The notes under the pieces: generated by a model
What the model was told of the DNA's origin: nothing
Databases searched by the model: none
The model's input: the letters and a program-made list of their open reading frames with translations, nothing else
From: Actinomycetota bacterium
GTDB taxonomy: Bacteria > Actinomycetota > Actinomycetes > Nanopelagicales > Nanopelagicaceae
Length of the DNA stretch: 22,141 nucleotides
Assembly: GCA_009698045.1 (NCBI GenBank)
Contig: WLRE01000012.1
Location: 1 to 22,141 of the forward strand
Reading direction: 5' to 3'
Position numbers and translations under genes: made by a program
Part shown: positions 14,477 to 22,141 of the stretch, in pieces
How positions within the stretch are numbered: the stretch's first letter is position 1
How the letters are laid out: each line of letters opens with the position of its first letter

Positions 14477-16870
14477 ATGAAGATCGTTTCCATTGGCGGC
14501 GGAGCTGCAGGTCTCTACTTCGGAATTCTGATGAAGAAGCAGGACCCAACTCACGAAATAACCGTCATTGAACGAAACCGTCCATACGACACCTTCGGTT
14601 GGGGCGTTGTTTTCTCTGACTCGACGTTAGGCAACTTCGTCCGTGCCGATGAACCGACTGCTCGAAAAATTCTTGGCTCATTTAATCACTGGGATGACAT
14701 TGACGTCCGCATTAAAGGCAAAAGCTTTATCTCCGGAGGCCACGGCTTCTGTGGAATCGGTCGCAAGCGACTCCTCAATATTTTGCAAGAGCGCGCCGAA
14801 GAACTAGGGGTAAAACTCGTTTTTGAATCTGAAGTTAAAGATGATCAAGAGATAGCACGCGAATACAACGCAGATATCGTGATTGCTGCTGATGGACTCA
14901 ATAGCTTCATCCGCGATAAGTACAAGGAGACATTCAAGCCCGATATCGATGTTCGCAAATGTCGCTTTGTATGGCTTGGCACTAAGAAGATGTTTAAGGA
15001 CTTTACCTTTATCTTCAAAGAGACAGAGTTTGGCTGGTTCCAAGCACACGTGTACCAATTTGATGGTGATACCTCCACCTTTATCGTTGAAACTCCAGAA
15101 GAAGTTTGGTTGAAAGCTGGACTCGACAAGATGGAGCAAGATGAGGCCACTGCTTGGCTCGAGAAGTTATTTGCTGAAGATCTAGATGGCTCAAAGTTGA
15201 TGACAAATGCCGCTCACCTGCGCGGTTCAGCAAACTGGATTAAGTTCCCCCGCGTTATCTGCGAGGAATGGGTTCAGTGGAATCAGATTGATGGCCGAGA
15301 AGTTCCGGTTATTTTGATGGGAGATGCTGCTCATACCGCGCACTTCTCTATTGGTTCTGGTACGAAACTCGCGATGGAAGATGCCATCGATTTGGCGCAT
15401 GAAATCGGCGCAAGCAAAGATGGAAACCTGCACACAATTTTAGATTCCTACAAAGCAAATCGCTCGGTTGAAGTTCTCAAGATTCAAAATGCAGCACGAA
15501 ATGCAATGGAATGGTTTGAAGAAATCGCGCGCTATACCAATCTTCCGGCAGAACAGTTCAACTTCTCACTTCTCACTCGTAGCCAGCGCATATCGCACGA
15601 AAACTTACGTATTCGCGACCCTAAGTACATTTCCCAATTCGATCAATGGTTTACTCAGAAAGCTTTTAAAGATGCCGGTGTTACTCCTCCTGATGCAGGC
15701 ACTGAAGTTCCACCTATGTTTACACCCCTCAAGGTTCGCGATGTAGTTCTCAAGAACCGCGTTGTTGTATCTCCAATGGCGCAATACTCCGCGACAGATG
15801 GATTAGCTGCTGATTACCATCTCGTTCACCTCGGTGCGCGCGCGATGGGCGGAGCTGGATTGGTATTCGCTGAGATGACTTGTGTTTCTGCAGATGCTCG
15901 CATCACTCCCGGATGTCCTGGACTTTATAAGCCAGAACACACTGAAGGTTGGAAGCGCATTGTTGATTTCGTTCACACAAACACAGATGCAAAGATTGCG
16001 GTACAGATTGGTCATGCCGGAGCAAAAGGTTCTACGCGTCTTGCTTGGGAAGGAATTGATAAGCCAGTAGAGAAAGACGGTTGGGCACTTATCTCAGCTT
16101 CACCACAGCAATATCTAGAAGGTGTATCGGATACTTCGCGCGCAATGACTCGCGAAGATATGGATCGCGTTAAGGCTGACTTTGTACGTTCCACACTCGA
16201 AGCCGAGAAAGCTGGCTTTGATTGGCTAGAGCTCCACGCTGCTCACGGATATTTACTCTCCTCATTTATTTCACCCATCACAAATCAACGCACCGATGAA
16301 TATGGCGGCTCACTCGAAAATCGTCTCCGCTATCCTCTTGAAGTCTTCAAAGCAGTGCGCGCAGCTTGGCCACAAGGCAAGCCAATGAGCGTTCGAATCT
16401 CTGCTCATGACTGGACTCAAGGTGGAATCACTCCTGATGATGCAGTGGAAATTGCTCGCGCGTTTAAAGATGCTGGTGCTGACATGATCGACTGCTCTTC
16501 TGGTCAGGTCACTAAGAAAGAGAAGCCAGTATTTGGACGTATGTTCCAGACACCATTTGCCGATCAAATTCGCAATGAAGTGGGAATCGGCACAATTGCA
16601 GTTGGCGCAATCTTTGAAGCAGATAACATCAATACGATTATTGCTGCGGGTCGCGCAGATCTCTGTGCCGTAGCTCGTATGCACCTAGTCAATCCGGCTT
16701 GGACACTTCTTGAAGCAGCAAAGATTGGCCACAAGAACGTTACTTGGCCTAAGCAATATGTTTCAGCGAAAGTTCAAATTGAACGCAATATTGAACGTGA
16801 TAAGCAAGTAGCGGCTGCTGCAAAAACAGCCATGAGCTATGAACAAATCACTGCTGCATTTGATGGCTAA
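14477..16870 (+). CDS. 2-aminobenzoyl-CoA monooxygenase/reductase-like (salicylyl-CoA 5-hydroxylase/oxidoreductase) fusion flavoenzyme
   Basis: The start is the ATG at 14477, with AAGGGG 6 bases upstream. A TTG 33 bases earlier has no ribosome site. 797 residues form two enzymes. The N-terminal FAD monooxygenase (about 1-380) has VSIGGGAAGLYFG, GWGVVFSD and GDAAHTAHFSIGSGTK (near 281). The C-terminal Old Yellow Enzyme-type FMN reductase (about 414-760) has SPMAQYSA, HLGARAMGGAGLVFAE, LHAAHGYLLSSF.SP and NQRTDEYGGSLENR. This architecture is known from Azoarcus evansii 2-aminobenzoyl-CoA monooxygenase/reductase, which hydroxylates then reduces the ring to 2-amino-5-oxocyclohex-1-enecarbonyl-CoA without a ring-cleaving dioxygenase. 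Databases also label it salicylyl-CoA 5-hydroxylase. The formamidase and Rid-family neighbours favour anthraniloyl-CoA over salicylyl-CoA, but the substrate is an inference. Confidence 0.9.
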   Translation: MKIVSIGGGAAGLYFGILMKKQDPTHEITVIERNRPYDTFGWGVVFSDSTLGNFVRADEPTARKILGSFNHWDDIDVRIKGKSFISGGHGFCGIGRKRLLNILQERAEELGVKLVFESEVKDDQEIAREYNADIVIAADGLNSFIRDKYKETFKPDIDVRKCRFVWLGTKKMFKDFTFIFKETEFGWFQAHVYQFDGDTSTFIVETPEEVWLKAGLDKMEQDEATAWLEKLFAEDLDGSKLMTNAAHLRGSANWIKFPRVICEEWVQWNQIDGREVPVILMGDAAHTAHFSIGSGTKLAMEDAIDLAHEIGASKDGNLHTILDSYKANRSVEVLKIQNAARNAMEWFEEIARYTNLPAEQFNFSLLTRSQRISHENLRIRDPKYISQFDQWFTQKAFKDAGVTPPDAGTEVPPMFTPLKVRDVVLKNRVVVSPMAQYSATDGLAADYHLVHLGARAMGGAGLVFAEMTCVSADARITPGCPGLYKPEHTEGWKRIVDFVHTNTDAKIAVQIGHAGAKGSTRLAWEGIDKPVEKDGWALISASPQQYLEGVSDTSRAMTREDMDRVKADFVRSTLEAEKAGFDWLELHAAHGYLLSSFISPITNQRTDEYGGSLENRLRYPLEVFKAVRAAWPQGKPMSVRISAHDWTQGGITPDDAVEIARAFKDAGADMIDCSSGQVTKKEKPVFGRMFQTPFADQIRNEVGIGTIAVGAIFEADNINTIIAAGRADLCAVARMHLVNPAWTLLEAAKIGHKNVTWPKQYVSAKVQIERNIERDKQVAAAAKTAMSYEQITAAFDG

Positions 16871-16884
16871 TTCGAAATCGAATT
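16869..16884. promoter_or_regulatory. Palindrome just upstream of the hyuA promoter
   Basis: AATTCGA (16869-16875) and TCGAATT (16878-16884) form perfect 7-bp arms with an AA spacer. They begin in the stop codon of the fusion gene and end 5 bases before the -35 box. That position suits an activator or an upstream repressor site. The half-site resembles ATTCGA at 14425, but the spacing differs, so a common protein is uncertain. Confidence 0.45.
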
Positions 16885-16889
16885 ATCTC

Positions 16890-16918
16890 TTGACTCGTAA
16901 CTTACTAAAAATTAGGCT
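16890..16918 (+). promoter_or_regulatory. Sigma-70-type promoter of the hyuAB operon
   Basis: TTGACT (16890-16895), a 17-base spacer and TAGGCT (16913-16918, TAnnnT form). A start near 16925 would leave about 33 bases before the ATG at 16958, almost the same leader length as the fusion gene upstream. No terminator separates the two genes, so hyuA can be transcribed both from here and by read-through. Confidence 0.6.
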
Positions 16919-16957
16919 CTCTTAAGTCTCAGTCCGATTTTGAAAGGCTTCGAAAAT

Positions 16958-19072
16958 ATGAGCGATGGTGCAAAGACCTATCTTGTTGCAACAGATGTTG
17001 GCGGCACCTGTACAGATACCGTCGTTTTTGCAGTAGGTGAGCCGGTCATTCTTGGCAAAGCACTTTCTACTCCCCCAGATTTCGCACACGGAGTTCTTGA
17101 TTCGATCAAATCCGCGGCAGACCAAATGAATCTCACTGTAGAAGAATTATTGGCGCGAACTTCGCTCTTTGTTCACGGTTCAACAGTGGTGGATAATGCG
17201 ATTCTCACTCGCGATGGTGCCAACGTCGGACTTCTAACAACCGAAGGATTTGAAGATACTTTATTGGTCACACGAGGTGGCTATGGTCGATGGGCTGGTC
17301 TGACCGAAGAGCGCATGAAGAATATGGTGAAGACAGATCGTGCTGCTCCACTTGTCGAGCGCAACCTTATTGCGGGAATTCCAGAGCGCTCGGATTACAA
17401 AGGAGCGATAATCCGTGAACTTGATGAGGAGGCTACTCGTGCTGCGATTAAGCGCCTTATCGGAGAAGGTGTCGATGCCATTGCAATTTCATTTCTCTGG
17501 TCATTTTATAACCAGAAGAATGAACTTCGCGCGCAAGAATTAGTAAAGGAAATAGACCCCAGCATTTATACCTCTATCTCTAGCCATATTGCTCCCACTC
17601 CCGGTGAGTACGAACGCACATCAACAACTGTTATCAACGCATATGCTGGAGATATTGCTCGTAACTACATTGAAAATCTTGCCGATCTGCTACAAAAAAA
17701 TAGATACGCCGGTCCAGTAATGATTATGCAGGGCTACGGCGGCTTACTTCTCGCAAGTGAAGCTGCCGACCGCGCAATTGGAATGCTTGAATGTGGACCA
17801 GCGGCCGGTGTAATTGGCAGCAAAGCACTAGGCGAACTACTCAATCAAAAAGATGTAATTGCTACTGATATGGGTGGAACCACCTTTAAAGTGAGCGTAA
17901 TTCAAGGTGGGCAGATTGAATACGCACGCGAACCCATGATTGACCGCTTTCATTACACGCAACCCAAGATTGAAGTTGTCTCAATCGGCGCCGGCGGAGG
18001 TTCAATCGTTTGGATTGAAGAAGGCACCAATATTCCTCGCGTGGGTCCACGTTCTGCGGGCTCCCGTCCGGGCCCAGTTTGTTATGGACTTGGTGGCGAT
18101 GAGCCCACTCTGACCGATGTTTTCATGCTCATCGGATACATGGATCCAAATATTTTCCTTGGTGGATCAATGAGCTTAGATAAAGAAGCGGCCCGAAAAG
18201 TATTCGATACAAAAATTGCCAAACCTTTAGGGTTAAGTGTTGAGGAAGCTGCATATGGAATTTTCCGTATCGCAACAGCTCAAATTACAGATTTGATTAG
18301 AGAGATCACGGTAGAACGTGGACTAGATCCGCGCGACTTTGTAATGCATGCTTTTGGCGGAAGTTGCGGAATGGTCTCTTCCACTTTCGGTGCTGAGCTT
18401 GGCGTAAAGAAGATTGTCATCCCTTACACAGCATCCGTTAACTGTGCATTTGGCTTAATCTCTGCAGATATTGTTCACGAATACAGTGTTGTTAAAACAC
18501 TTCCTATGCCTGCATCTTTATCGGAATTTCCACCGCTCTTTGAGCCAATGAAGGAGAAAGCACTTAAGGCGCTAGCCGACGAAGGTTTTACTGGAGATAA
18601 AGTTATTTTAGATTGGTCGGTAGACCTTCGATATTCACGCCAAGTCCACGAAGTAACAACTCCTCTCAAGGCCAACCTTCCGCTTACTGACGAAGGTCTA
18701 GAAAGACTTTCGAATGATTTTGAAACTTTGTACGAGCGAAAATATGGAAAGGGATCGGCTTTCCGTGAAGCTGGTATTGAAATGACTCAGTTCCGCCTTA
18801 CTGCTCGCGGACTCATGAGCCATCCAGATATGAGTCCATCGCCCACTTCAGGCGAAGATTCCAGTAAGGCAGTAGTTGGGCGGCGAGAAATTTTCGTCGA
18901 AGCTCGTTCTGCAATGGTTGAGTCAGATATTTATGATTTCACTCTTCTCAAGACGGGCAACCTGATTCTTGGTCCGGCTGTAATTCACACACCGATTACC
19001 ACAATCGTCGTGCAGGATAAGCAAAGAGCAGTCATGGATGAATATCGCAACATCGTGATTGAGTTAGGTTGA
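16958..19072 (+). CDS. Hydantoinase A/5-oxoprolinase-family subunit (HyuA/acetone carboxylase beta-like)
   Basis: I take the ATG at 16958 (704 residues), with GAAAGG 10 bases upstream. A TTG 18 bases earlier lacks a ribosome site. The ASKHA nucleotide-binding fold shows DVGGTCTDTVV at 13-23, later LECGPAAGVIGS, ATDMGGTTFKVS and SIGAGGGS, and GPVCYG.GG.EPTLTD typical of HyuA proteins. Members work with a HyuB partner to use ATP, activating a carbonyl for ring hydrolysis (N-methylhydantoinase, 5-oxoprolinase) or carboxylation (acetone or acetophenone carboxylase). The length is close to acetone carboxylase beta (around 717). It leads an operon with HyuB, a small zinc-ribbon protein and an amidohydrolase. 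The amidohydrolase favours a hydantoin or ureide-type substrate, while the small subunit favours a carboxylase-like complex. The reaction is therefore open. Confidence 0.9.
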   Translation: MSDGAKTYLVATDVGGTCTDTVVFAVGEPVILGKALSTPPDFAHGVLDSIKSAADQMNLTVEELLARTSLFVHGSTVVDNAILTRDGANVGLLTTEGFEDTLLVTRGGYGRWAGLTEERMKNMVKTDRAAPLVERNLIAGIPERSDYKGAIIRELDEEATRAAIKRLIGEGVDAIAISFLWSFYNQKNELRAQELVKEIDPSIYTSISSHIAPTPGEYERTSTTVINAYAGDIARNYIENLADLLQKNRYAGPVMIMQGYGGLLLASEAADRAIGMLECGPAAGVIGSKALGELLNQKDVIATDMGGTTFKVSVIQGGQIEYAREPMIDRFHYTQPKIEVVSIGAGGGSIVWIEEGTNIPRVGPRSAGSRPGPVCYGLGGDEPTLTDVFMLIGYMDPNIFLGGSMSLDKEAARKVFDTKIAKPLGLSVEEAAYGIFRIATAQITDLIREITVERGLDPRDFVMHAFGGSCGMVSSTFGAELGVKKIVIPYTASVNCAFGLISADIVHEYSVVKTLPMPASLSEFPPLFEPMKEKALKALADEGFTGDKVILDWSVDLRYSRQVHEVTTPLKANLPLTDEGLERLSNDFETLYERKYGKGSAFREAGIEMTQFRLTARGLMSHPDMSPSPTSGEDSSKAVVGRREIFVEARSAMVESDIYDFTLLKTGNLILGPAVIHTPITTIVVQDKQRAVMDEYRNIVIELG

Positions 19073-19082
19073 GAGGATAAAA

Positions 19083-20900
19083 ATGGATCCAATTACATTC
19101 TCAATTATTCGACATAGGTTGTACCGAGTCGTCGAAGAAGCTGTTATTACACTCAAGCATGTATCTGGTAGCGCGATCACCAATGAAGGGCATGACCTCA
19201 TGGTCTCCCTCTACGAAGCAGATGGCACACTTCTCCTCGGCGGAGTTGGTTTTCTGCACCATCTCACAAGTGCTGCTGAAGCTTGTAAATCGATTATTCG
19301 ACGCTTCGAGGGTGATGTCCATGAAGGAGATCTCTTCTTACTCAATGACCCATTCACAGCGGCCCTTCATACATCTGATATCTATCTTGTTTCACCGATT
19401 CACTACAAAGGTGAACTTATAGCGTGGAGCGCATGCTTCGTCCACGTATACGACATCGGCGCAATGAATCCGGGTGGCTTTGCTCCAGAAGCGCAGGATG
19501 TTTTCTCTGAGGGCTTTAGCTCTCCAGGTTTGAAACTCGTTGATCGCGGAAATCTTCGCCAAGATGTTTGGGACACTCTTCTAAATATGGTTCGCGGGCC
19601 TGAGATGGTCGCACTTGATCTGCGTTCAATGATCGCGTGCAATAACGTTGCAAAAGATCGAATGATTTCATTAGTTGAGAAGTATGGATTGCCGACTTTT
19701 CAAGAGACTTGTAAGACATTAGTGGCGCAATCTGAAGTTCAACTTCGAGAACGTCTTCGAGAATTTCCCGATGGATCTTGGGAGTCTCGCCAATATTTCG
19801 ATGTTAAGGGTGAGGTTTACAAAGTTCTCTTAAAGATGACTAAGAAGGACGATGAACTTATCTTTGACTTTACTGGAAGCTCACCACAATCTAAGTACTC
19901 TGTGAACTGCACTAAATGGGCCTCTCTTGGTGGACTCTTCGCTCCATTATTTCCGCTTCTCTGTTATGACATTACATGGAATGAAGGTGTGATTCGTCCT
20001 ATCACGGTAATCGCCCCAGAAGGCTCAATTGTTAACTGCACTAAGCCCTCGCCGGTATCTGTTGCGACAGTAGGCGCAATTCAATCCGTTAATAACGCTG
20101 CTTGTACGACCATCGGAAAGATGCTTGCATCGCATGAAAAATATGATGATCAAACGAGTGCAGTCTGGCATGCAAATCACTTTGCCGTATTTATGTTTGG
20201 AAAGAATCAGAAAGGTGGCGATGCGATTGGCATTCTCACTGAGACATTTGCCGGTTCTGGTGGCGCTAGAACTTTTGCTGACGGAGTCGATATTGGTGGA
20301 GAAATTCCGAATCCAATTTCACGAATGGCAAATGTTGAAACAGTTGAGGCGATGTTCCCAGTTCGATATCTCTTCCGACGCAGACTTCAAGACTCTGGTG
20401 GTGGTGGTGAGTTCCGTGGTGGTACTGGCGGTGAACTAGCACTAGTTCCTCACGACGCACCTGATGGTGGATTGCACTATGTACTCTCCGGAAAGGGATC
20501 GCAATTTCCGCAGAGTGAGGGTCTAGCTGGTGGAAATCCTGGTGCTATTAATGATTATGTCTGGGTTCATTCTCCTGAATCTGACCATGGTCATAATTGT
20601 TTCTCCCAATCACTTAGCTCTATTCCCGGCGAAAAGGAAGCTATCAGTTGGGGTGTATTTCCATTGATGGGCAAGGATGCTTTGTATGTCCGCTGGAATG
20701 GTGGTGGCGGTGTTGGCGATCCATTGGATAGAGAACCTGCATCTGTAGTCATTGATGTGATTAACGAGGTAATTTCACCGGAAGCAGCGCGTGAAATTTT
20801 TGGAGTAGAAATTCAAGGAGAGAAAATTGATGCAGCAAAGACTGAGAAGTTGAGAAAGAGCATCCGCGAAGAGCGACTTCTTTCGAAAGGAGGCAAGTAA
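19083..20900 (+). CDS. Hydantoinase B/5-oxoprolinase-family subunit (HyuB/acetone carboxylase alpha-like)
   Basis: 605 residues. HyuB family marks are MDPITFSIIRHRLYRVVEE at the start, EGHDLMVSL, GDLFLLNDPFTAALHTSD (the metal-binding part), SACFVHVYDIGAMNPGG, and a glycine-rich end RRRLQDSGGGGEFRGGTGGE and WNGGGGVGDPLDREP. HyuB subunits carry the metal centre where the ring is hydrolysed or the enolate carboxylated, after HyuA activates the substrate. The length matches N-methylhydantoinase-type HyuB rather than the longer acetone carboxylase alpha (about 770). GAGAGGATAAAA precedes the ATG, 10 bases after HyuA. The stop overlaps the next start (TAATG), preceded by a strong AGGAGG. The family is certain but the substrate is unknown. 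Confidence 0.93.
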   Translation: MDPITFSIIRHRLYRVVEEAVITLKHVSGSAITNEGHDLMVSLYEADGTLLLGGVGFLHHLTSAAEACKSIIRRFEGDVHEGDLFLLNDPFTAALHTSDIYLVSPIHYKGELIAWSACFVHVYDIGAMNPGGFAPEAQDVFSEGFSSPGLKLVDRGNLRQDVWDTLLNMVRGPEMVALDLRSMIACNNVAKDRMISLVEKYGLPTFQETCKTLVAQSEVQLRERLREFPDGSWESRQYFDVKGEVYKVLLKMTKKDDELIFDFTGSSPQSKYSVNCTKWASLGGLFAPLFPLLCYDITWNEGVIRPITVIAPEGSIVNCTKPSPVSVATVGAIQSVNNAACTTIGKMLASHEKYDDQTSAVWHANHFAVFMFGKNQKGGDAIGILTETFAGSGGARTFADGVDIGGEIPNPISRMANVETVEAMFPVRYLFRRRLQDSGGGGEFRGGTGGELALVPHDAPDGGLHYVLSGKGSQFPQSEGLAGGNPGAINDYVWVHSPESDHGHNCFSQSLSSIPGEKEAISWGVFPLMGKDALYVRWNGGGGVGDPLDREPASVVIDVINEVISPEAAREIFGVEIQGEKIDAAKTEKLRKSIREERLLSKGGK

Positions 20901-21172
20901 TGAGTACTCGTCAATCCCGAACTCTCATTATTGAAAATGGTTCAACCTGTTGCGCCGAATGCAAAAAGGCGATTGCGCCAGCTGGAACTTCTTGGAAGTC
21001 AGGCGCTGCTCTCAGCAGAACGAAGGTAATTGATATTCCTGGCTCGACTTCATCTACCCATCCCGACGTAGAGATCCGCCATTTCTCCTGCCCGGCGTGC
21101 GGCGCGCTCTTGGATTCTGAAACCGCACTTCCCGAGGATCCCTTTCTCGACGATATTCTCACCAACAAGTAA
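20900..21172 (+). CDS. Small zinc-ribbon protein, acetone carboxylase gamma-like subunit
   Basis: 90 residues. Two cysteine knuckles, Cys18-x2-Cys21 (with Cys17 beside it) and Cys64-x2-Cys67 (CPACG), are separated by about 43 residues, a typical single zinc-ribbon. The tail ALPEDPFLDDIL resembles the end of small proteins annotated as acetone carboxylase gamma subunits, which accompany HyuA/HyuB pairs in Actinobacteria and Proteobacteria. It is probably a structural subunit of the HyuAB complex, as suggested by the one-base overlap with HyuB and the AGGAGG ribosome site, which is the strongest in the operon. It is shorter than the acetone carboxylase gamma chain (about 168). It has no DNA-binding region, so a regulatory role is unlikely. 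Confidence 0.75.
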   Translation: MSTRQSRTLIIENGSTCCAECKKAIAPAGTSWKSGAALSRTKVIDIPGSTSSTHPDVEIRHFSCPACGALLDSETALPEDPFLDDILTNK

Positions 21173-21184
21173 GGGGATACGCCC

Positions 21185-21859
21185 ATGCATTCAGCAGGAA
21201 TTCGTCAACACATCATTGACCGTGTAATGGCCCGCCGAAAGAAATTTCATTGGTTTGATTCTCTGGAATCTTCTAAGACTGCGCTAGTCGTTATCGATAT
21301 GCAGAATACTTTTTGTGAGCCCGGCTCACCTGCAGAAGTGCCACAATCACGAGGCATAGTTGAACCTATAAATAAATTTACTGAGGCGCTTCGTAAGAAA
21401 AAAGTACCCATCATTTGGGTGCTTCATGCTAATTCTCAAATTGGCGATAAGAGTGATTGGGAACTCTTCTTCAACAACGTAGTTGCCGATGAAGTAAAGA
21501 GTCGGACAATCGAGAGCTTAGCTCCAAACAAGCAAAAAGTTTGGAAGGAATTAGTTAGCGCTGAAAATGATATTACAGTTATTAAGAATCGCTATAGCGC
21601 ACTTATTACAGGCTCTTCATCATTAGAACGAACTCTTCGCAACTTAGGTGTTGACACAATTTTGATCGCGGGCACAAAGACCAATATCTGTTGTGAATCA
21701 ACTGCGCGAGACGGAATGATGTTAGATTTCAAAATAGTTATGGTCGAAGATTGTTGTGCTGCGCTCTCCGATGATGAGCATCAGGCAACGCTTGAATCGA
21801 TAATCCAACAATTTGGTGATGTGCGGACTTCCTCTGAAATTCTCGAAATTCTAAATTAA
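21185..21859 (+). CDS. Isochorismatase-fold cysteine hydrolase (ureidoacrylate/N-carbamoylsarcosine amidohydrolase-like)
   Basis: 224 residues with the triad of the isochorismatase-like amidohydrolases: Asp38 in VVIDMQNTFC, Lys134 in VIKNRYSAL and Cys169 in GTKTNICCESTARD. The KxRYSAL and TNxCxEST.RD wording resembles ureidoacrylate amidase (RutB) and carbamoyl-hydrolases rather than nicotinamidases. Those enzymes release ammonia and CO2 from an N-carbamoyl group. With HyuAB this repeats the N-methylhydantoin route, where an ATP-dependent hydantoinase opens the ring and an amidohydrolase removes the carbamoyl group, so the operon may degrade a hydantoin-like ring. AAGGGGA lies 7 bases before the ATG. 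Its stop abuts the stop of the convergent gene with no spacer. The substrate is not proven. Confidence 0.85.
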   Translation: MHSAGIRQHIIDRVMARRKKFHWFDSLESSKTALVVIDMQNTFCEPGSPAEVPQSRGIVEPINKFTEALRKKKVPIIWVLHANSQIGDKSDWELFFNNVVADEVKSRTIESLAPNKQKVWKELVSAENDITVIKNRYSALITGSSSLERTLRNLGVDTILIAGTKTNICCESTARDGMMLDFKIVMVEDCCAALSDDEHQATLESIIQQFGDVRTSSEILEILN

Positions 21860-22141
21860 TTAGCGAGCTAGAGCGGCGCGTAACTTATCGCCATTCTCAT
21901 CCGCAAGAGCTGCTTTACGAAGTTCAGCAATCAAAGCTGCTGCGCCAGCACTCTTCTTAATCACTTCTAGGTGATCCATGATGGTTACAAAATTGGCCCA
22001 ACCATTATGGTGAGTAGAGCCATAACCCTTAATGACGTTCGCGACTTCAGAGACTTCAAGCGCGAGTTGGTAGTCAATGGCGATAACTTCGTTAATGGAT
22101 GCAATCCAAGCATCTATACGTGCTTGCTCAAGATTGAACCG
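21860..22141 (-). CDS. Probable indolepyruvate oxidoreductase beta-family protein, C-terminal end (truncated by window)
   Basis: An open minus-strand frame enters from the right edge and gives 93 residues ending LRAALAR with TAA at 21862-21860. The central part, LALEVSEVANVIKGYGSTHHNGWANFVTIMDHL, resembles the C-terminal domain of large indolepyruvate:acceptor oxidoreductase beta-family proteins, where a (L/I)(I/V)KGYG-TH-RG--N block is typical. Such enzymes oxidatively decarboxylate arylpyruvates to aryl-acetyl-CoA, which would suit aromatic amino acid breakdown next to a kynurenine-type gene. I am judging from memory of the motif over a short piece with no catalytic residues, so the frame is sure but the function is only plausible. 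Confidence 0.5.
   Translation of the reverse strand, partial: RFNLEQARIDAWIASINEVIAIDYQLALEVSEVANVIKGYGSTHHNGWANFVTIMDHLEVIKKSAGAAALIAELRKAALADENGDKLRAALAR

Noticed and set aside
1..22141. CRISPR arrays, tRNA/rRNA, IS elements or prophage genes
   Set aside because: No repeated spacer units, no cloverleaf-like or rRNA-like stretches, and no transposase, integrase or phage motifs were seen on either strand.

Overview
The window looks like part of a streamlined, moderate-GC actinobacterial chromosome (about 45-50% GC by eye). The operons are very tight, with 1-17 base overlaps. Promoters have TTGAC(G/T) -35 boxes and TAnnnT -10 boxes. This suits a freshwater actinobacterium of the acI/Nanopelagicales kind, but that placement is an inference from style, since no marker gene is present. 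There are no rRNA, tRNA, CRISPR, phage or IS elements, and coding density is above 95%.

Layout. (1) 1-944, plus strand: the end of a benzoate/2-aminobenzoate-CoA ligase, overlapped by a kynurenine-formamidase-like hydrolase. (2) 928-7205, minus strand: an operon read as SDR, Rid-family protein, ADP-forming acyl-CoA synthetase, AMP-forming acyl-CoA ligase and a B12-type acyl-CoA mutase large subunit. (3) 7299-9296, plus strand: a thiolase and a BadI/MenB-type ring-opening hydrolase, divergent from region 2 and ended by a strong bidirectional terminator. (4) 9364-13346, minus strand: a VOC protein followed by a CUT2 (ribose-type) ABC importer, behind a promoter with a perfect 14-bp palindrome between its hexamers. 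(5) 13565-14341, minus strand: a second SDR. (6) 14477-16870, plus strand: a two-domain flavin monooxygenase/Old-Yellow-Enzyme fusion of the 2-aminobenzoyl-CoA monooxygenase/reductase (salicylyl-CoA 5-hydroxylase) family. (7) 16958-21859, plus strand: HyuA, HyuB, a small zinc-ribbon subunit and an isochorismatase-fold amidohydrolase, with their own promoter. (8) 21860-22141, minus strand: the C-terminus of a probable indolepyruvate oxidoreductase beta-family protein.

Interpretation. Regions 1, 2, 3 and 6 together look like aerobic CoA-thioester catabolism of an aromatic acid. The formamidase points to anthranilate made from tryptophan through kynurenine. The expected steps are ligation to 2-aminobenzoyl-CoA, hydroxylation and reduction by the fusion enzyme, loss of the amino group (Rid?), retro-Dieckmann ring opening by the BadI-like enzyme, and thiolysis. 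No acyl-CoA dehydrogenase is present, but a carbon-skeleton mutase is. I therefore propose a testable variant in which the mutase turns a 4-oxo-dicarboxylyl-CoA into an alpha-methyl-beta-keto thioester that the thiolase can split. A 25-bp motif shared by the thiolase start region and the fusion-enzyme promoter suggests that the separated blocks are co-regulated.
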